64,000 bases of DNA, taken from the NCBI GenBank assembly GCA_913060495.1, contig CAJXRP010000002.1, positions 177,110 to 241,109 of the forward strand, given 5' to 3'. The notes under the pieces were generated by a model. The model was not told the origin of the DNA, searched no databases, and saw nothing but the letters and a program-made list of their open reading frames with translations. How positions within the stretch are numbered: the first letter of the stretch is position 1; each line of letters opens with the position of its first letter. The position numbers and the translations under genes are program-made. Of this stretch, positions 43,540 to 52,796 are shown one piece after another. This stretch comes from an uncultured Gammaproteobacteria bacterium. Its GTDB lineage: Bacteria; Pseudomonadota; Gammaproteobacteria; Pseudomonadales; Pseudohongiellaceae.

Positions 43540-44541
43540 ATGAACAATCAAATACGCCTCTCTGCCCTAGACCAATCCCCCGTTAAGAACGGCTCAAATC
43601 CGGCTGCAGCGCTACAAGAAACAATCGAGCTGGCTAGGCTTTGTGATCAGCTCGGCTATCATCGCTATTGGGTAGCGGAGCATCATGCCTCCGATGCGCT
43701 TGCTGGCTGTTCGCCGGAAGTGCTGCTAGGAAGGCTAGGCGCAGAAACCAAGCAAATACGCCTTGGCTCTGGCGGGGTCATGCTGCCCTACTATAGCCCG
43801 TACAAGGTCGCCGAAAACTTTAAGATTCTCCAAACCCTGTATCCCAATCGAATGGATCTAGGCGTAGGCCGAGCACCCGGTACTGATCCTTTTACTGCGT
43901 CTGCGATTCGCTATGGCTCTCGGGTTGGCGCTGAACATTTTCCCAATATGGTCGTCGACCTGCAGGCATTACTCAACGATAGCGATCCGCGCACACCGGG
44001 AATGGAGAAGGCTCGTGCCTTTCCAAAAGTTTCCACACCGCCTCAGATGTGGATGCTAGGCTCGAGTGAAGACAGTGCAGTATTGGCAGCGCTGACTGGC
44101 CTACCCTATAACTTCGCCTATTTTATTAACCCTAATATACGACCAGATATTTTCGACATCTATCGAGAGCGCTTTGATCCGGGCCCAAATCTGGATGCGC
44201 CGTGGACCTGCCTAACTCTTTTCAGCATCACCGCTGAAACAGAGGAAGAGGCAATTCGTTTGTCGCGCAGTCGTGACCTTTGGTATTGCCGGCTATTACA
44301 AGGCAATCCCGGGCCCTTTCCAAGCGTGCAGGAAGCAAGGGCCTATCCTTACTCGGCTGGCGAATTACGAACTCTAGAAGAAAACAGAGGGAAACGCGCC
44401 GTTGGCTCACCGGAACAAGTTAAAGAAAAACTGCTAAGTCTCGCCGAAGAATTTCAGGCTGATGAAATCATGTTAGTGACTATCACCCATGACGCACAAG
44501 CTAGGCGGCGTTCTTATGAGTTGTTAGCCGACATCTGGTAA
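43540..44541 (+). CDS. LLM class flavin-dependent oxidoreductase
   Basis: The 333 residues form a luciferase-like TIM barrel that uses FMNH2 or F420-type chemistry. Visible marks are RLSALDQSPVKNG, LCDQLGYHRYWVAEHHASDA, QIRLGSGGVMLPYYSPYKVA and MDLGVGRAPGTDP, which fit the subgroup of MsnO8/YhbW-like monooxygenases. The real substrate cannot be told. It is transcribed away from the large TonB receptor and is followed after 102 bases by a VOC protein. Confidence 0.9.
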   Translation: MNNQIRLSALDQSPVKNGSNPAAALQETIELARLCDQLGYHRYWVAEHHASDALAGCSPEVLLGRLGAETKQIRLGSGGVMLPYYSPYKVAENFKILQTLYPNRMDLGVGRAPGTDPFTASAIRYGSRVGAEHFPNMVVDLQALLNDSDPRTPGMEKARAFPKVSTPPQMWMLGSSEDSAVLAALTGLPYNFAYFINPNIRPDIFDIYRERFDPGPNLDAPWTCLTLFSITAETEEEAIRLSRSRDLWYCRLLQGNPGPFPSVQEARAYPYSAGELRTLEENRGKRAVGSPEQVKEKLLSLAEEFQADEIMLVTITHDAQARRRSYELLADIW

Positions 44542-44643
44542 ACACTGATTCGACCTAAAGACAGGTCTGAATGCATAGACTCTAAGATCACAAGATATTA
44601 TTCTGACTCAAAGAAGCGCAAACAATAAAAAGGAACAAACACC

Positions 44644-45444
44644 ATGCATCGTTTATTCGCTCTACTACTCGTGCTAACACTAGCTCCCTCAGCTCAAGCG
44701 CAACTCGCAACCCCAAACCCAGCGGGCTTAACCTATGGCCATGTTCATCTCAATGTCGTAGATATGGAACGTCACAAAGAAATTTGGGTTGAACACTTCA
44801 ATGGCGTGGTCGTGGAAAAAGGTCCTCTAACTGCAGTTCGCCTACCGAATATGCTCGTTGCATTAACAGAGCGTGAGCCGACCCTGGCGATGCAGGAAAC
44901 CATAATGGATCATTTTGGTTTTAAGGTGCGCAATATGGATCGCTTCCTCGCTAAATGGCGTGCGGATGGCCTGGAGGTCGGCCGTGTATTTATAGGTGCA
45001 GAGGGGCAGACTAATGCTTACATAATGCTGCCTGGCAATGTGTATGTTGAGATGCAAGAAGATCAGGGGCTGTCCGAAGAGATCACAGGCTACCATATTC
45101 ATTTCATCTCACCCGACTATGAAGAGATGCTCGCATGGTATACCGATATTTTCTCACTCGAGGTTAAACCTCGTGGTTCTATTCAGACCACGACAAATGC
45201 ACCCGGCATGAACATTAGCTTCGGCAATTCTAACTCTCCCCGACTACCAACCCGCGGTGCCGCACTGGATCACATCGGTTTTGAATTCGATGACCTTGAG
45301 GCTTTTTGCAATGAGCTGGCTGCAAAAGGCATTGAGTTCGATGTGCCGTTTCGCGACATACCTGCGATAGGATTGAAGATTGCCTTTATCACAGATCCTT
45401 GGGGAGGCTATATAGAATTGACTGAAGGCTATGACGAATTCTAG
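44644..45444 (+). CDS. Exported VOC-fold protein with two domains
   Basis: The 266 residues start with a signal peptide (FALLLVLTLAPSAQA), rare for this family. Two vicinal-oxygen-chelate domains follow: LTYGHVHLNVVDMERHKEIW at the start and ITGYHIHFISPDYEEMLAWY in the middle, with ALDHIGFEFDDLEAF and a final GGYIELTEGY containing a likely metal-ligand Glu. Such two-domain proteins include ring-cleavage dioxygenases. It precedes the Tat-exported enolase-family gene by 31 bases, which suggests a shared periplasmic pathway. Confidence 0.8.
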   Translation: MHRLFALLLVLTLAPSAQAQLATPNPAGLTYGHVHLNVVDMERHKEIWVEHFNGVVVEKGPLTAVRLPNMLVALTEREPTLAMQETIMDHFGFKVRNMDRFLAKWRADGLEVGRVFIGAEGQTNAYIMLPGNVYVEMQEDQGLSEEITGYHIHFISPDYEEMLAWYTDIFSLEVKPRGSIQTTTNAPGMNISFGNSNSPRLPTRGAALDHIGFEFDDLEAFCNELAAKGIEFDVPFRDIPAIGLKIAFITDPWGGYIELTEGYDEF

Positions 45445-45475
45445 TCAGACATAAACCTACCAAGCAGGATTCCCC

Positions 45476-46696
45476 ATGAAGCGTAGACAATTTCTTTCCG
45501 GCTTATCTTCTAGCGCCGCCGCACTGGCCTCGCTCTCTATGCCCGGCGTGGCCTTGGCCCAGAATGAACGCCCGCGCATTACCGATATTCGTGTGCACAG
45601 GCTACGCACTCTCGGCGAGACAGGAATCATGGAGTCGGCGTGGGCACCGGGGCGCCCCTATATGCGCCGAATCGGTGGAGGCAGCTTTACAGAAATATTG
45701 ACCGATCAGGGTATTACCGGCATTGCTCCGGGGATGAACCCCGCCAGCATCAATCGCATGAAACAAATACTGGTCGGCCAGGACCCGTTCGACAACGAGA
45801 CGCTCGGTCACCAGATGCGCTACACGAATGGGGCGGCGAATAACTGGCGCGATGTTGGCTGCATAGAGATCGCGCTTTGGGATATCGTAGGAAAGGTGAC
45901 AGGTCAACCGCTTTACAAACTATGGGGCGCACATAAAGACAAAGTGCCTGCCTACGCCAGCATGATTCAACTATCTACGCCGGAAGAACGCGCAGACACC
46001 GCCGCCAAACTGAAGGCTGAGGGCTGGAAGGGCATAAAAATCCGTCTCCATCATCTGGATATGAAGGAAGACATCCGCACTATCGAGCTAGTAAGAGATG
46101 CTGTCGGCGATGACTTTACGATAATGACCGATGCCAACCAAGCTCAATCCAGCGGCATCTGGCAACCTGGAGTACAGTGGGATTTTACCCGTGCATTGGA
46201 CACAGCTAGGGCATTAAAAGACTTGGACGTGTACTGGCTGGAAGAACCACTCAAGCGATACGACTTCGATGGCTTAAGCGAGTTAAATCGCATGGTGGAC
46301 ATTCCTCTAGCGGGTGGCGAAAACAATCAAGGCGTGCACGAATTTCAAGCGATACTCGAACGCGGCGTCTACGATATTCTGCAGCCGGAAATACTGGTGA
46401 CTGAGGGGGTACAAGGTCTACGTGCTGTTGCGGCTCTGGCTCTGGCGAACCATAAGCTGGTTATTCCTCATCATGGCGGTGGTCAGCTTGGCACCGTAGC
46501 GCAACTGCACATGATCGGCACTTGGCCGCACTGTCCGTGGATTGAAATTCTCAACGACCCTCCCATCTCACCCTACACGAATGGCTTTGCCGTTATGGAA
46601 AATGCACCTAGTGTAGATGCCGAGGGGTTCATGGCTATGCCAAGCGGGCCGGGCCTAGGTGTTGATATAGACCGCGACCTGATTATTTCCGATTGA
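45476..46696 (+). CDS. Tat-exported mandelate racemase/muconate lactonising family protein
   Basis: The 406 residues begin with a twin-arginine signal (MKRRQFLSGLSSSAAALASL, cleaved after AVALA-like VALAQ). The enolase-superfamily barrel shows its metal ligands in order: Asp in TDANQAQ, Glu in WLEEPLKRYD and Glu in AGGENNQG, with a KIR motif (KGIKIRLHH) in place of KxK and a histidine pair in IPHHGGGQ. These enzymes abstract a proton next to a carboxylate of a sugar acid or related compound. Export of a member is unusual. AGGA lies eight bases upstream of ATG. Confidence 0.85.
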   Translation: MKRRQFLSGLSSSAAALASLSMPGVALAQNERPRITDIRVHRLRTLGETGIMESAWAPGRPYMRRIGGGSFTEILTDQGITGIAPGMNPASINRMKQILVGQDPFDNETLGHQMRYTNGAANNWRDVGCIEIALWDIVGKVTGQPLYKLWGAHKDKVPAYASMIQLSTPEERADTAAKLKAEGWKGIKIRLHHLDMKEDIRTIELVRDAVGDDFTIMTDANQAQSSGIWQPGVQWDFTRALDTARALKDLDVYWLEEPLKRYDFDGLSELNRMVDIPLAGGENNQGVHEFQAILERGVYDILQPEILVTEGVQGLRAVAALALANHKLVIPHHGGGQLGTVAQLHMIGTWPHCPWIEILNDPPISPYTNGFAVMENAPSVDAEGFMAMPSGPGLGVDIDRDLIISD

Positions 46697-47234
46697 ATAG
46701 CCTAGAGGCTAGCTTGTGTAAAAATTCTTGGATAGGCAGATCATTGCCTCTTCGCGCCATCTCTACACCGATCCAGTAGCCCCCATAGGCCACTAATACC
46801 CAAATGATAACGCCACCGTCTCCCCAATAACCAAACCAAACGAAGGCCGCCACTAAATTCGACAGTTGATTCAGTGCAATTTCTATCAATGCAGATACAA
46901 AACCATTTTCGAACGCATCTAGGATCGTTGATGGATTGAACAGGACGCGTAAGACGTCAGTAATTTCGATAACCGCGAATGTCCAAAGACCTGCGAGCCC
47001 GTAAAAACCGCTGCCAAACCACATCCACTTTTCGACCATGTAGTTCGCGGCACCACCATCCTTCTTTTTCTTGAAGGACTTCTTCATTAATTTGACTTGC
47101 TTGCCGGTAGATTTCCTATCCGCCTTTCGGTCCAAGTCGCCGTCACCATAGAGCCAGGTAAAGATAATCCAGCTGAGGACAACCATGGGGATTCCTAGCT
47201 TTACGGCTGCTTCCAAGAATGTAAAAAAAATCAT
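46683..47234 (-). CDS. Membrane protein of unknown function
   Basis: The 183 residues have an N-terminal helix (AAVKLGIPMVVLSWIIFTWL), a strongly basic cytoplasmic loop (VKLMKKSFKKKKDGG) and three further hydrophobic segments near residues 68-90, 110-135 and 140-160. No family was recognised. It overlaps the end of the enolase-family gene by 14 bases on the opposite strand and follows another unknown gene by 21 bases. Confidence 0.6.
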   Translation of the reverse strand: MIFFTFLEAAVKLGIPMVVLSWIIFTWLYGDGDLDRKADRKSTGKQVKLMKKSFKKKKDGGAANYMVEKWMWFGSGFYGLAGLWTFAVIEITDVLRVLFNPSTILDAFENGFVSALIEIALNQLSNLVAAFVWFGYWGDGGVIIWVLVAYGGYWIGVEMARRGNDLPIQEFLHKLASRLFNRK

Positions 47235-47255
47235 ATTCAGCCTTTAATGAACGCC

Positions 47256-47822
47256 TTATAGACCAAGCAGTTTTTTATCCACCGGCACAGGCGCATTGCC
47301 CGCGATCGATATTGAGACATCCATGCGTTCGAATAGCTCACGTTCAGCAGTAAGCGCTGCTATGAGCGTATTTGAATTTGGCTCATAGCCAAAACTACTT
47401 TCCACTCCTCTGCCTGTCTCTCTGCTCTCGAAAAGAAAATCACCGATATAGTTGATCGTGCCCGCAAGAATCGTAATGACTCCCTTGTCTTCATCAACCG
47501 CGATACGAGGCGCATTGTCTTTAATGCTGACCGTAGGATAAATACTGCTCAGATAATATTCACCAGCGGGCAGTTGCTGCATAATATATTTTCTCGACCC
47601 AGCTCTACCGAGACTCAATAAGTCTCGTATCCAAACCTCGGCACCCGTGTCCACATTAGTAAAAACCAAATCTCTAGCCGACAGTACGCCATCTGATTCC
47701 GAATGCATTAAAAGATAGGAATCTGCAAGGTCTTCAGCGGCAATTGCCTGGCTCAAGCCAATACTCAGAGTGGAGATGAGCAAAACTAGCGAGGCGAGCA
47801 TTGTTATTATTTTTCTACTCAT
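47256..47822 (-). CDS. Exported protein of unknown function
   Basis: The 188 residues have a signal peptide (MLASLVLLISTLSIGLSQAIA) and a beta-rich mature domain with YIMQQLPAGEYYLSSIYPTV and ILAGTINYIGDFLFESRETG. The pattern LPAGEYYL is seen in periplasmic DUF2846-like or carboxypeptidase-regulatory-like domains. It probably forms an operon with the downstream membrane protein. The function is unknown. Confidence 0.6.
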   Translation of the reverse strand: MSRKIITMLASLVLLISTLSIGLSQAIAAEDLADSYLLMHSESDGVLSARDLVFTNVDTGAEVWIRDLLSLGRAGSRKYIMQQLPAGEYYLSSIYPTVSIKDNAPRIAVDEDKGVITILAGTINYIGDFLFESRETGRGVESSFGYEPNSNTLIAALTAERELFERMDVSISIAGNAPVPVDKKLLGL

Positions 47823-47882
47823 TACATTTCCTTCAGACTGAGGATAGGGATTTGTTCTGGAACTACCAATCAGACCAGCATA

Positions 47883-48341
47883 CTACTTCCGCACAACCAG
47901 AAAAACGCCAATTGCCATGAATAGCAAACCCATGAGCCTAGATAGCGTCAGCGACGTCTGCGGCGCGCCCATTAGGCCAAACTGATCTATGGTCGCCATA
48001 GACAATAACTGCCCAAGCAACACAAAAGAAACTGCATTGCCGATGCCAAAGCGGGGAGCAATCCAAGTCACGCTCAACACATAGAAGACGACGAATAGGC
48101 CACCTAGATAATAGTAAAAAGGCGTCGATGGCGCAGAGATAGTGGTGGGTATCCCCTCCACCAGTAATAGGTAGGAAAGCGATGCAATCATGGCAACTAG
48201 AAATAAAATCCCCGCGGCCAGTGCTGGGCTCTGTAGCTTTGTTCCTAGCCCCGCGTTTAGCGCTGCCATAATAGGAATACCAATGCCTGCGAACAACATT
48301 GTCACCGCATAAATAGTTGAATTCTGTGGGATTTCAATCAT
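47883..48341 (-). CDS. DMT-type membrane protein (DUF606/YdcZ-like)
   Basis: The 152 residues contain five membrane helices: AVTMLFAGIGIPIMAALNAG, then helices around residues 42-60, 75-92, 98-113 and 132-150. The starting GIGIPIMAALNAGLGTKLQS stretch and the short length fit the YdcZ/DUF606 group, half-size members of the drug/metabolite transporter superfamily that act as homodimers. The substrate is unknown. Confidence 0.75.
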   Translation of the reverse strand: MIEIPQNSTIYAVTMLFAGIGIPIMAALNAGLGTKLQSPALAAGILFLVAMIASLSYLLLVEGIPTTISAPSTPFYYYLGGLFVVFYVLSVTWIAPRFGIGNAVSFVLLGQLLSMATIDQFGLMGAPQTSLTLSRLMGLLFMAIGVFLVVRK

Positions 48342-48520
48342 TTGGCATCACTCCTAGACTCGGGAAAGAATGTTTTTTTCCTAATTGTTGAGATTAGATA
48401 TAGCCACATATCTACTGTGATTTCGATGAGAATCCTGCCCCACCGCCCCGCACCAACCACTCAGTAAACCGGTCTCATAAAGCGAACTCTCAACGAGGCA
48501 GCGATGGAATTCAGTGATCA

Positions 48521-48892
48521 CTAATTAAGATCTACTGCGGACTCTTTCAGCTTGTCGAGGCTAACTATTTCGAGGGCACGCTTGTGGGTGCGCGTTAAGT
48601 AAACCTTAGGGGCCATATCCTGCTCATAGGCTTCCAACCAACGTGCTGCACAAAGACACCAGCTATCGCCAGGGTTGAGGCCCGGAAATCCAAAGTCAGG
48701 CATAGGCGTGGAAAGGTCGTTGCCGCGAAAGCGCGAATATTGCAGGAATCGCTCGTCGACCTGTACACATACCGTGTGTGAACCCGGATCATCATCGCTG
48801 GTATTACAACAGCCATCTCGATAGAAGCCTGTGACGGGGTCTGTGCCACAAGGCTCTAATTCTTCGTCGAATACATTCAGAGGGTCATCCAT
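48521..48892 (-). CDS. DUF2237 family protein
   Basis: The 123 residues show the DUF2237 pattern: NVFDEELEPCGTDPVTGFYR near the start, DGCCNTSDDDPGSHTVC with three cysteines, and PGDSWCLCAARWLEAYE near residue 80. The family is soluble, cytoplasmic and of unknown function. It is the last gene of an eight-gene operon and starts 14 bases after the metallopeptidase stop. Confidence 0.88.
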   Translation of the reverse strand: MDDPLNVFDEELEPCGTDPVTGFYRDGCCNTSDDDPGSHTVCVQVDERFLQYSRFRGNDLSTPMPDFGFPGLNPGDSWCLCAARWLEAYEQDMAPKVYLTRTHKRALEIVSLDKLKESAVDLN

Positions 48893-48906
48893 TTTCTACT
48901 CCTTTG

Positions 48907-49593
48907 TTAGCGCCTTAGTAACATAAACCAACGACCGACGTGAAGAACATTGGCCAATGCAGCTGCGAAATAGGTTAGTGCCGCTGCCTTCAATACTTGC
49001 CGAATAGCAGGCATTTGTTCCGGCCCTACGTATTCGCCCTGAATTAATACAGGCAACGCCTTGTTAAAACTCGCATCCCATTCCTCCGGAAGAATAATTA
49101 AATAGGCAAAGGCACCGGCAAGCTGAAGCAGCAAACTTATAGCAAGAACACCACCTATCAACAGCGGCGCACGAAGAAGTAGTGCTAGAAAGGGAATCAT
49201 TAGCATAATGACAACGCCAATCTGCTTGAGCCGAGTAGCTAGAGGAAGATAACGTTTGCGTAACTCAAATATTTTCTCGCGCCGGTGAAACTGTATCGCA
49301 TGACCAACTTCGTGGGCCGCTACCGCCACAGCGGTGAGTGATCTGCCGTTGTAGTTGTCTGGACTTAAACGCACAGCAGGTCCCGAAGGATCAAAATGAT
49401 CGGTATTCGGCGCCGTCTCTTCGACAGTGATACCAGTCAGCTCAAAACGCTCTATCAAATGCTTTGCCAGCTCAGCCCCTGTGCCCGGCAAGTCAGTTAT
49501 CTCCTTGCTGTGTTTGGACATAATATGGCGCACCCAAAAGCTTGGCACATACACCAATATCGCTAGTACAACACCAACAATTAACAACGGCAT
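48907..49593 (-). CDS. YugP-type zinc metallopeptidase
   Basis: The 228 residues start with a membrane helix (PLLIVGVVLAILVYVPSFWV), then the zinc site HEVGH near residue 93 in AVAAHEVGHAIQFH, and three more helices in the C-terminal half. This is the layout of the DUF2268/YugP family of membrane zinc peptidases. The substrate is unknown. It lies 11 bases after the 2OG oxygenase gene. Confidence 0.88.
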   Translation of the reverse strand: MPLLIVGVVLAILVYVPSFWVRHIMSKHSKEITDLPGTGAELAKHLIERFELTGITVEETAPNTDHFDPSGPAVRLSPDNYNGRSLTAVAVAAHEVGHAIQFHRREKIFELRKRYLPLATRLKQIGVVIMLMIPFLALLLRAPLLIGGVLAISLLLQLAGAFAYLIILPEEWDASFNKALPVLIQGEYVGPEQMPAIRQVLKAAALTYFAAALANVLHVGRWFMLLRR

Positions 49594-49604
49594 GATTCAT
49601 CTCA

Positions 49605-50282
49605 TTAGATAACGCGACTGTATTTCGGGGGAGTAGCGGAGACAGCTCCAGAAGTTAGATAGGGCAATTCTCGAAACCAAAGATTGCAGGCCCACTTCTC
49701 GCCTTTAATAATGGGCATTCCACCATGCAGGCTGTCTGGGTGACAAACTGTGCTGCCTTCTTGGCAATTATGAAACACTACCATTCGCCCTTTCTTAGCT
49801 CTAATTTCCATATCCAAATTTGGAAAGGATGTCCCTCCGCCCTCTTCTACATCATTTAGATAGAACAGGCAGGTGATCATGCGCTGACCGCCCTTTTCCA
49901 TGCAACGCTGACCTCGCTCTGTATCCTTATCCCAAGCATCGTAATGGGGAGCATAATGTTCGCTCTCTCCATAATAAACCACCTGTAAGGACTCGGCATA
50001 CTCGAGACTATTGCCAACGATTTCGGCAATGCGCAGAGACAATTTCTCGATCACAGCATCATAGTCATGGGGAATCCAGCAATTACTGCCAGAGCGCCCG
50101 GAACTCTTAACACCGGATTTTTCTGAGCTGACAAGTGCCTGCTCAAGTTTTGGTTCTGCAGCAACGAGCATATGTTCGATTTCACTTTCGCTTAAGAAAT
50201 TTTCGAAGACACAAACCAAAGGTGCATCATTGACCTTCTCGCCAGTTTCGTAAAATTTGCGAAGCTTCACGGACATTTTCAA
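49605..50282 (-). CDS. 2-oxoglutarate/Fe(II) oxygenase, prolyl 4-hydroxylase-like
   Basis: The 225 residues carry the facial triad of the family: H and D in HYAPHYDAWD near residue 113, distal H in PDSLHGGMPI near residue 188, and the 2-oxoglutarate-binding Lys in KGEKWACNLWF. The pattern CLFYLNDVEEGGGTSFPNL between them is typical of prolyl 4-hydroxylase catalytic domains. The bacterial substrate is unknown. It sits in the fatty-acid-type operon, 41 bases after an acyl-CoA dehydrogenase gene. Confidence 0.9.
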   Translation of the reverse strand: MKMSVKLRKFYETGEKVNDAPLVCVFENFLSESEIEHMLVAAEPKLEQALVSSEKSGVKSSGRSGSNCWIPHDYDAVIEKLSLRIAEIVGNSLEYAESLQVVYYGESEHYAPHYDAWDKDTERGQRCMEKGGQRMITCLFYLNDVEEGGGTSFPNLDMEIRAKKGRMVVFHNCQEGSTVCHPDSLHGGMPIIKGEKWACNLWFRELPYLTSGAVSATPPKYSRVI

Positions 50283-50323
50283 ACTCCTAATCGGAAAAAG
50301 TTCTCGCTAATATTTATTTGATC

Positions 50324-51472
50324 TCAAAACCCGCTCAGAGTTGCGTATCGATCTCGGTGAAATGAGGCATCACCCAAGAATTGCTGAGCAACCCGTGCAC
50401 GCTTGATGTAAAAACCCACATCGAATTCGTCGGTCATGCCTATGCCGCCGTGCATCTGTATGCCTTCATTACTTACTAGAAAAAACACCTCTGAAAGCTT
50501 CGCCTTAGTCATGCTTGCAAGTACTGCAATTTCAGTCTGAGTCATATCAGGATCATCCAGAGCAGACAGAGCGGCACGAACAGCGGATTTACAGAGTTCT
50601 ATCTCACTGTACATCTCTGCGGCACGATGCTGCAGCCCCTGAAAGGAACCTATCAACACACCAAATTGCTCACGCTGTTTTAGAAACTCTAGGATACTTT
50701 CGAAGACAGCCTGCATACTGCCTAACATTTCGGCAGCGATTCCAATTCGCACAATATCCAGCACCGAATCCAGCCCGCCGAAACCCTTATCTAACTCTCC
50801 GAGAAGTGCATCTTCGGCAACGACTACATTGTCGAACTGAACATTTGAAGAATTGCGGCTATCCACCATGATGGTACGTGTAACGTTAAGCCCTTCAGTA
50901 TTCGTATCTACAAGAAACAGCGATATTCCTTGCTCACTGCTAGTGTCTGAAGAGGTTCGTGCAACGACAATTAGCATATTCGCAATATGGCCATCTAGGA
51001 CAAACGTCTTGCTGCCATTCAGGCTATAACCATCAGAAACTTTTGTTGCGGTAGTCGCTATCTTGCTTGGATTATGACTCGTGTGTTCATCCAGTGCTAA
51101 CGCTGTAAGTAACTCCCCGCTGACTATCTTCGGAAGCAAATCTTGCTTTTGTGTTTCATTACCAAGCTGTGCAATAGCTGTTGCGCCGATTAACACAGTA
51201 GATATTAACGGGGAGCTGACTAGTGTCTTTCCCGTTTCTTCTAAGACAACACCGAGCCCACCATAGCCAAAATCGAACCCGCCATAAGCTTCTGGCACTG
51301 CCATGCCTGCCCAACCAAGCTCAATCATCTGAGACCATATTGCCTGGTCGTAGCCTTGCTCATCTTTGCTGTCACGCAGTCTGCGCAGCACTGAAACTGG
51401 TGCATTCTGCTCGCAGAAACTCTTTGCCGAGTCTTTTAATAACTGCTGGTCTTCACTTAACACTAAAGCCAT
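50324..51472 (-). CDS. Acyl-CoA dehydrogenase, likely beta-type subunit
   Basis: The 382 residues have the ACAD fold (EDQQLLKDSAKSFCEQNAP, YGGFDFGYGGLGVVLEETGK, SKTFVLDGHIANMLIVVART, IQMHGGIGMTDEFDVGFYIK). The C-terminal region ends ARVAQQFLGDASFHRDR without the YEGTxQIQ catalytic-Glu segment, as in the partner subunits of heteromeric ACADs of steroid and branched-acyl catabolism. The gene lies 39 bases after another ACAD gene of the same operon, which fits a heteromer. Confidence 0.85.
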   Translation of the reverse strand: MALVLSEDQQLLKDSAKSFCEQNAPVSVLRRLRDSKDEQGYDQAIWSQMIELGWAGMAVPEAYGGFDFGYGGLGVVLEETGKTLVSSPLISTVLIGATAIAQLGNETQKQDLLPKIVSGELLTALALDEHTSHNPSKIATTATKVSDGYSLNGSKTFVLDGHIANMLIVVARTSSDTSSEQGISLFLVDTNTEGLNVTRTIMVDSRNSSNVQFDNVVVAEDALLGELDKGFGGLDSVLDIVRIGIAAEMLGSMQAVFESILEFLKQREQFGVLIGSFQGLQHRAAEMYSEIELCKSAVRAALSALDDPDMTQTEIAVLASMTKAKLSEVFFLVSNEGIQMHGGIGMTDEFDVGFYIKRARVAQQFLGDASFHRDRYATLSGF

Positions 51473-51511
51473 TTTTCAAATTTTCCTTACAAAATTGTTC
51501 CGTCTAGGCGA

Positions 51512-52741
51512 TTATTTTTGCGCCAGACTTAGGATGTCGGGTAAGCCCAGCACGCGCTTGGCAATTACATTTAGTTGCACTTCCGATGTGCCGCCCTCGA
51601 TAGAATTCGCCTTCGAACGCAGCCATTCGCGAGTCAATTGCAATTCCTCATCACTAAAGCCTTCACCTTCCCACCCTAAACCTTGACTTCCGATTGCCTG
51701 CAACATTAATTCGTAGCGTCGCTTGTTCAACTCACAGCCATAATTTTTCAGCATAGAGGAAGTGGCATTTGGCCCCTGCCCCTGCTTGGACTCTTCTACG
51801 GAACGTTTTGAAGTATGAGCGAAGGCATCCGCATCAATCTTGAATTGCGCAATCTGATCGCGCAGCACCGGATCTGATAGTTTGTCGCTATCGCCACGGT
51901 AGTGCATAGCGGCACCTTCCAAGCTGGAAATAGTTGATGTGGTTCCACCGTTATCGGATTGACCGGCACTTAAGCCGAAACCAGAAATCATCGTACGTTC
52001 GTGCTGCAATAGACGCTTGGCTATGGTCCAACCTTCGTTCAAACGACCCACCAAGTTAGTTGCCGGCACTTTCACGTCATCAAAAAATGTTTCGCAGAAT
52101 GGCGACGACCCGCTGATCAACTGAATCGGTTTAGTTGATACGCCTTCGCTAGCCATATCGAATAAAATAAAACTAATGCCTGAATGTTTCGGGACTTCGA
52201 AGTCGGTGCGCACGAGACAGAATATCCAATCGGCTTTGTCAGCATAGGAAGTCCACACCTTGGAGCCATTGATGAGATAGTTGTCTCCCTGCAACTCTGC
52301 CTTGGTAGAAAGACTTGCGAGATCCGAGCCAGAACCCGGCTCGGAATAGCCCTGACACCAGCGAATTTCGCCGCGTACAATCTTCGGGATATGTTCCAGC
52401 TTTTGTTGATGATTGCCATATTCCAACAACACCGGACCCAACATGCTGATTCCGAAACTGTTCAGTGCTGGCCTAGCATTAATGCGAGCCAATTCCTCAC
52501 CCAATACGATCGCCTGATCCTTCTCTAGGCCACCACCACCGTACTCAGAGGGCCAAGTAGGGCAAGTCCAACCCTTCTCTGCCATACGTTGCAGCCAAAC
52601 CTCACTTTCCGGATTTGTGAAAGACACATTGCGTCCTCCCCAAACAACTTCCTCTTGCACCATTGAGGTTCGCATGGACGCTGGACAGTTTTGCTCCAAC
52701 CAAGTTCGGGTCTCGATTCTAAATTCTTGTAGGGACTGCAA
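51512..52741 (-). CDS. Acyl-CoA dehydrogenase, likely alpha-type subunit
   Basis: The 409 residues have FAD- and substrate-binding segments GYSEPGSGSDLASLSTKAEL, NGSKVWTSYADKADWIFCL and the C-terminal SIEGGTSEVQLNVIAKRVLG with a Glu in the catalytic area. It introduces a 2,3 double bond into an acyl-CoA and passes electrons to ETF. Length and neighbours fit the catalytic half of a heteromeric ACAD with 50324-51472. Confidence 0.88.
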   Translation of the reverse strand: MQSLQEFRIETRTWLEQNCPASMRTSMVQEEVVWGGRNVSFTNPESEVWLQRMAEKGWTCPTWPSEYGGGGLEKDQAIVLGEELARINARPALNSFGISMLGPVLLEYGNHQQKLEHIPKIVRGEIRWCQGYSEPGSGSDLASLSTKAELQGDNYLINGSKVWTSYADKADWIFCLVRTDFEVPKHSGISFILFDMASEGVSTKPIQLISGSSPFCETFFDDVKVPATNLVGRLNEGWTIAKRLLQHERTMISGFGLSAGQSDNGGTTSTISSLEGAAMHYRGDSDKLSDPVLRDQIAQFKIDADAFAHTSKRSVEESKQGQGPNATSSMLKNYGCELNKRRYELMLQAIGSQGLGWEGEGFSDEELQLTREWLRSKANSIEGGTSEVQLNVIAKRVLGLPDILSLAQK

Positions 52742-52796
52742 GGCGCCCTCCTATCTATTCAATCATTCAATAAAATTATTTCTACTTGGCTCAAGG

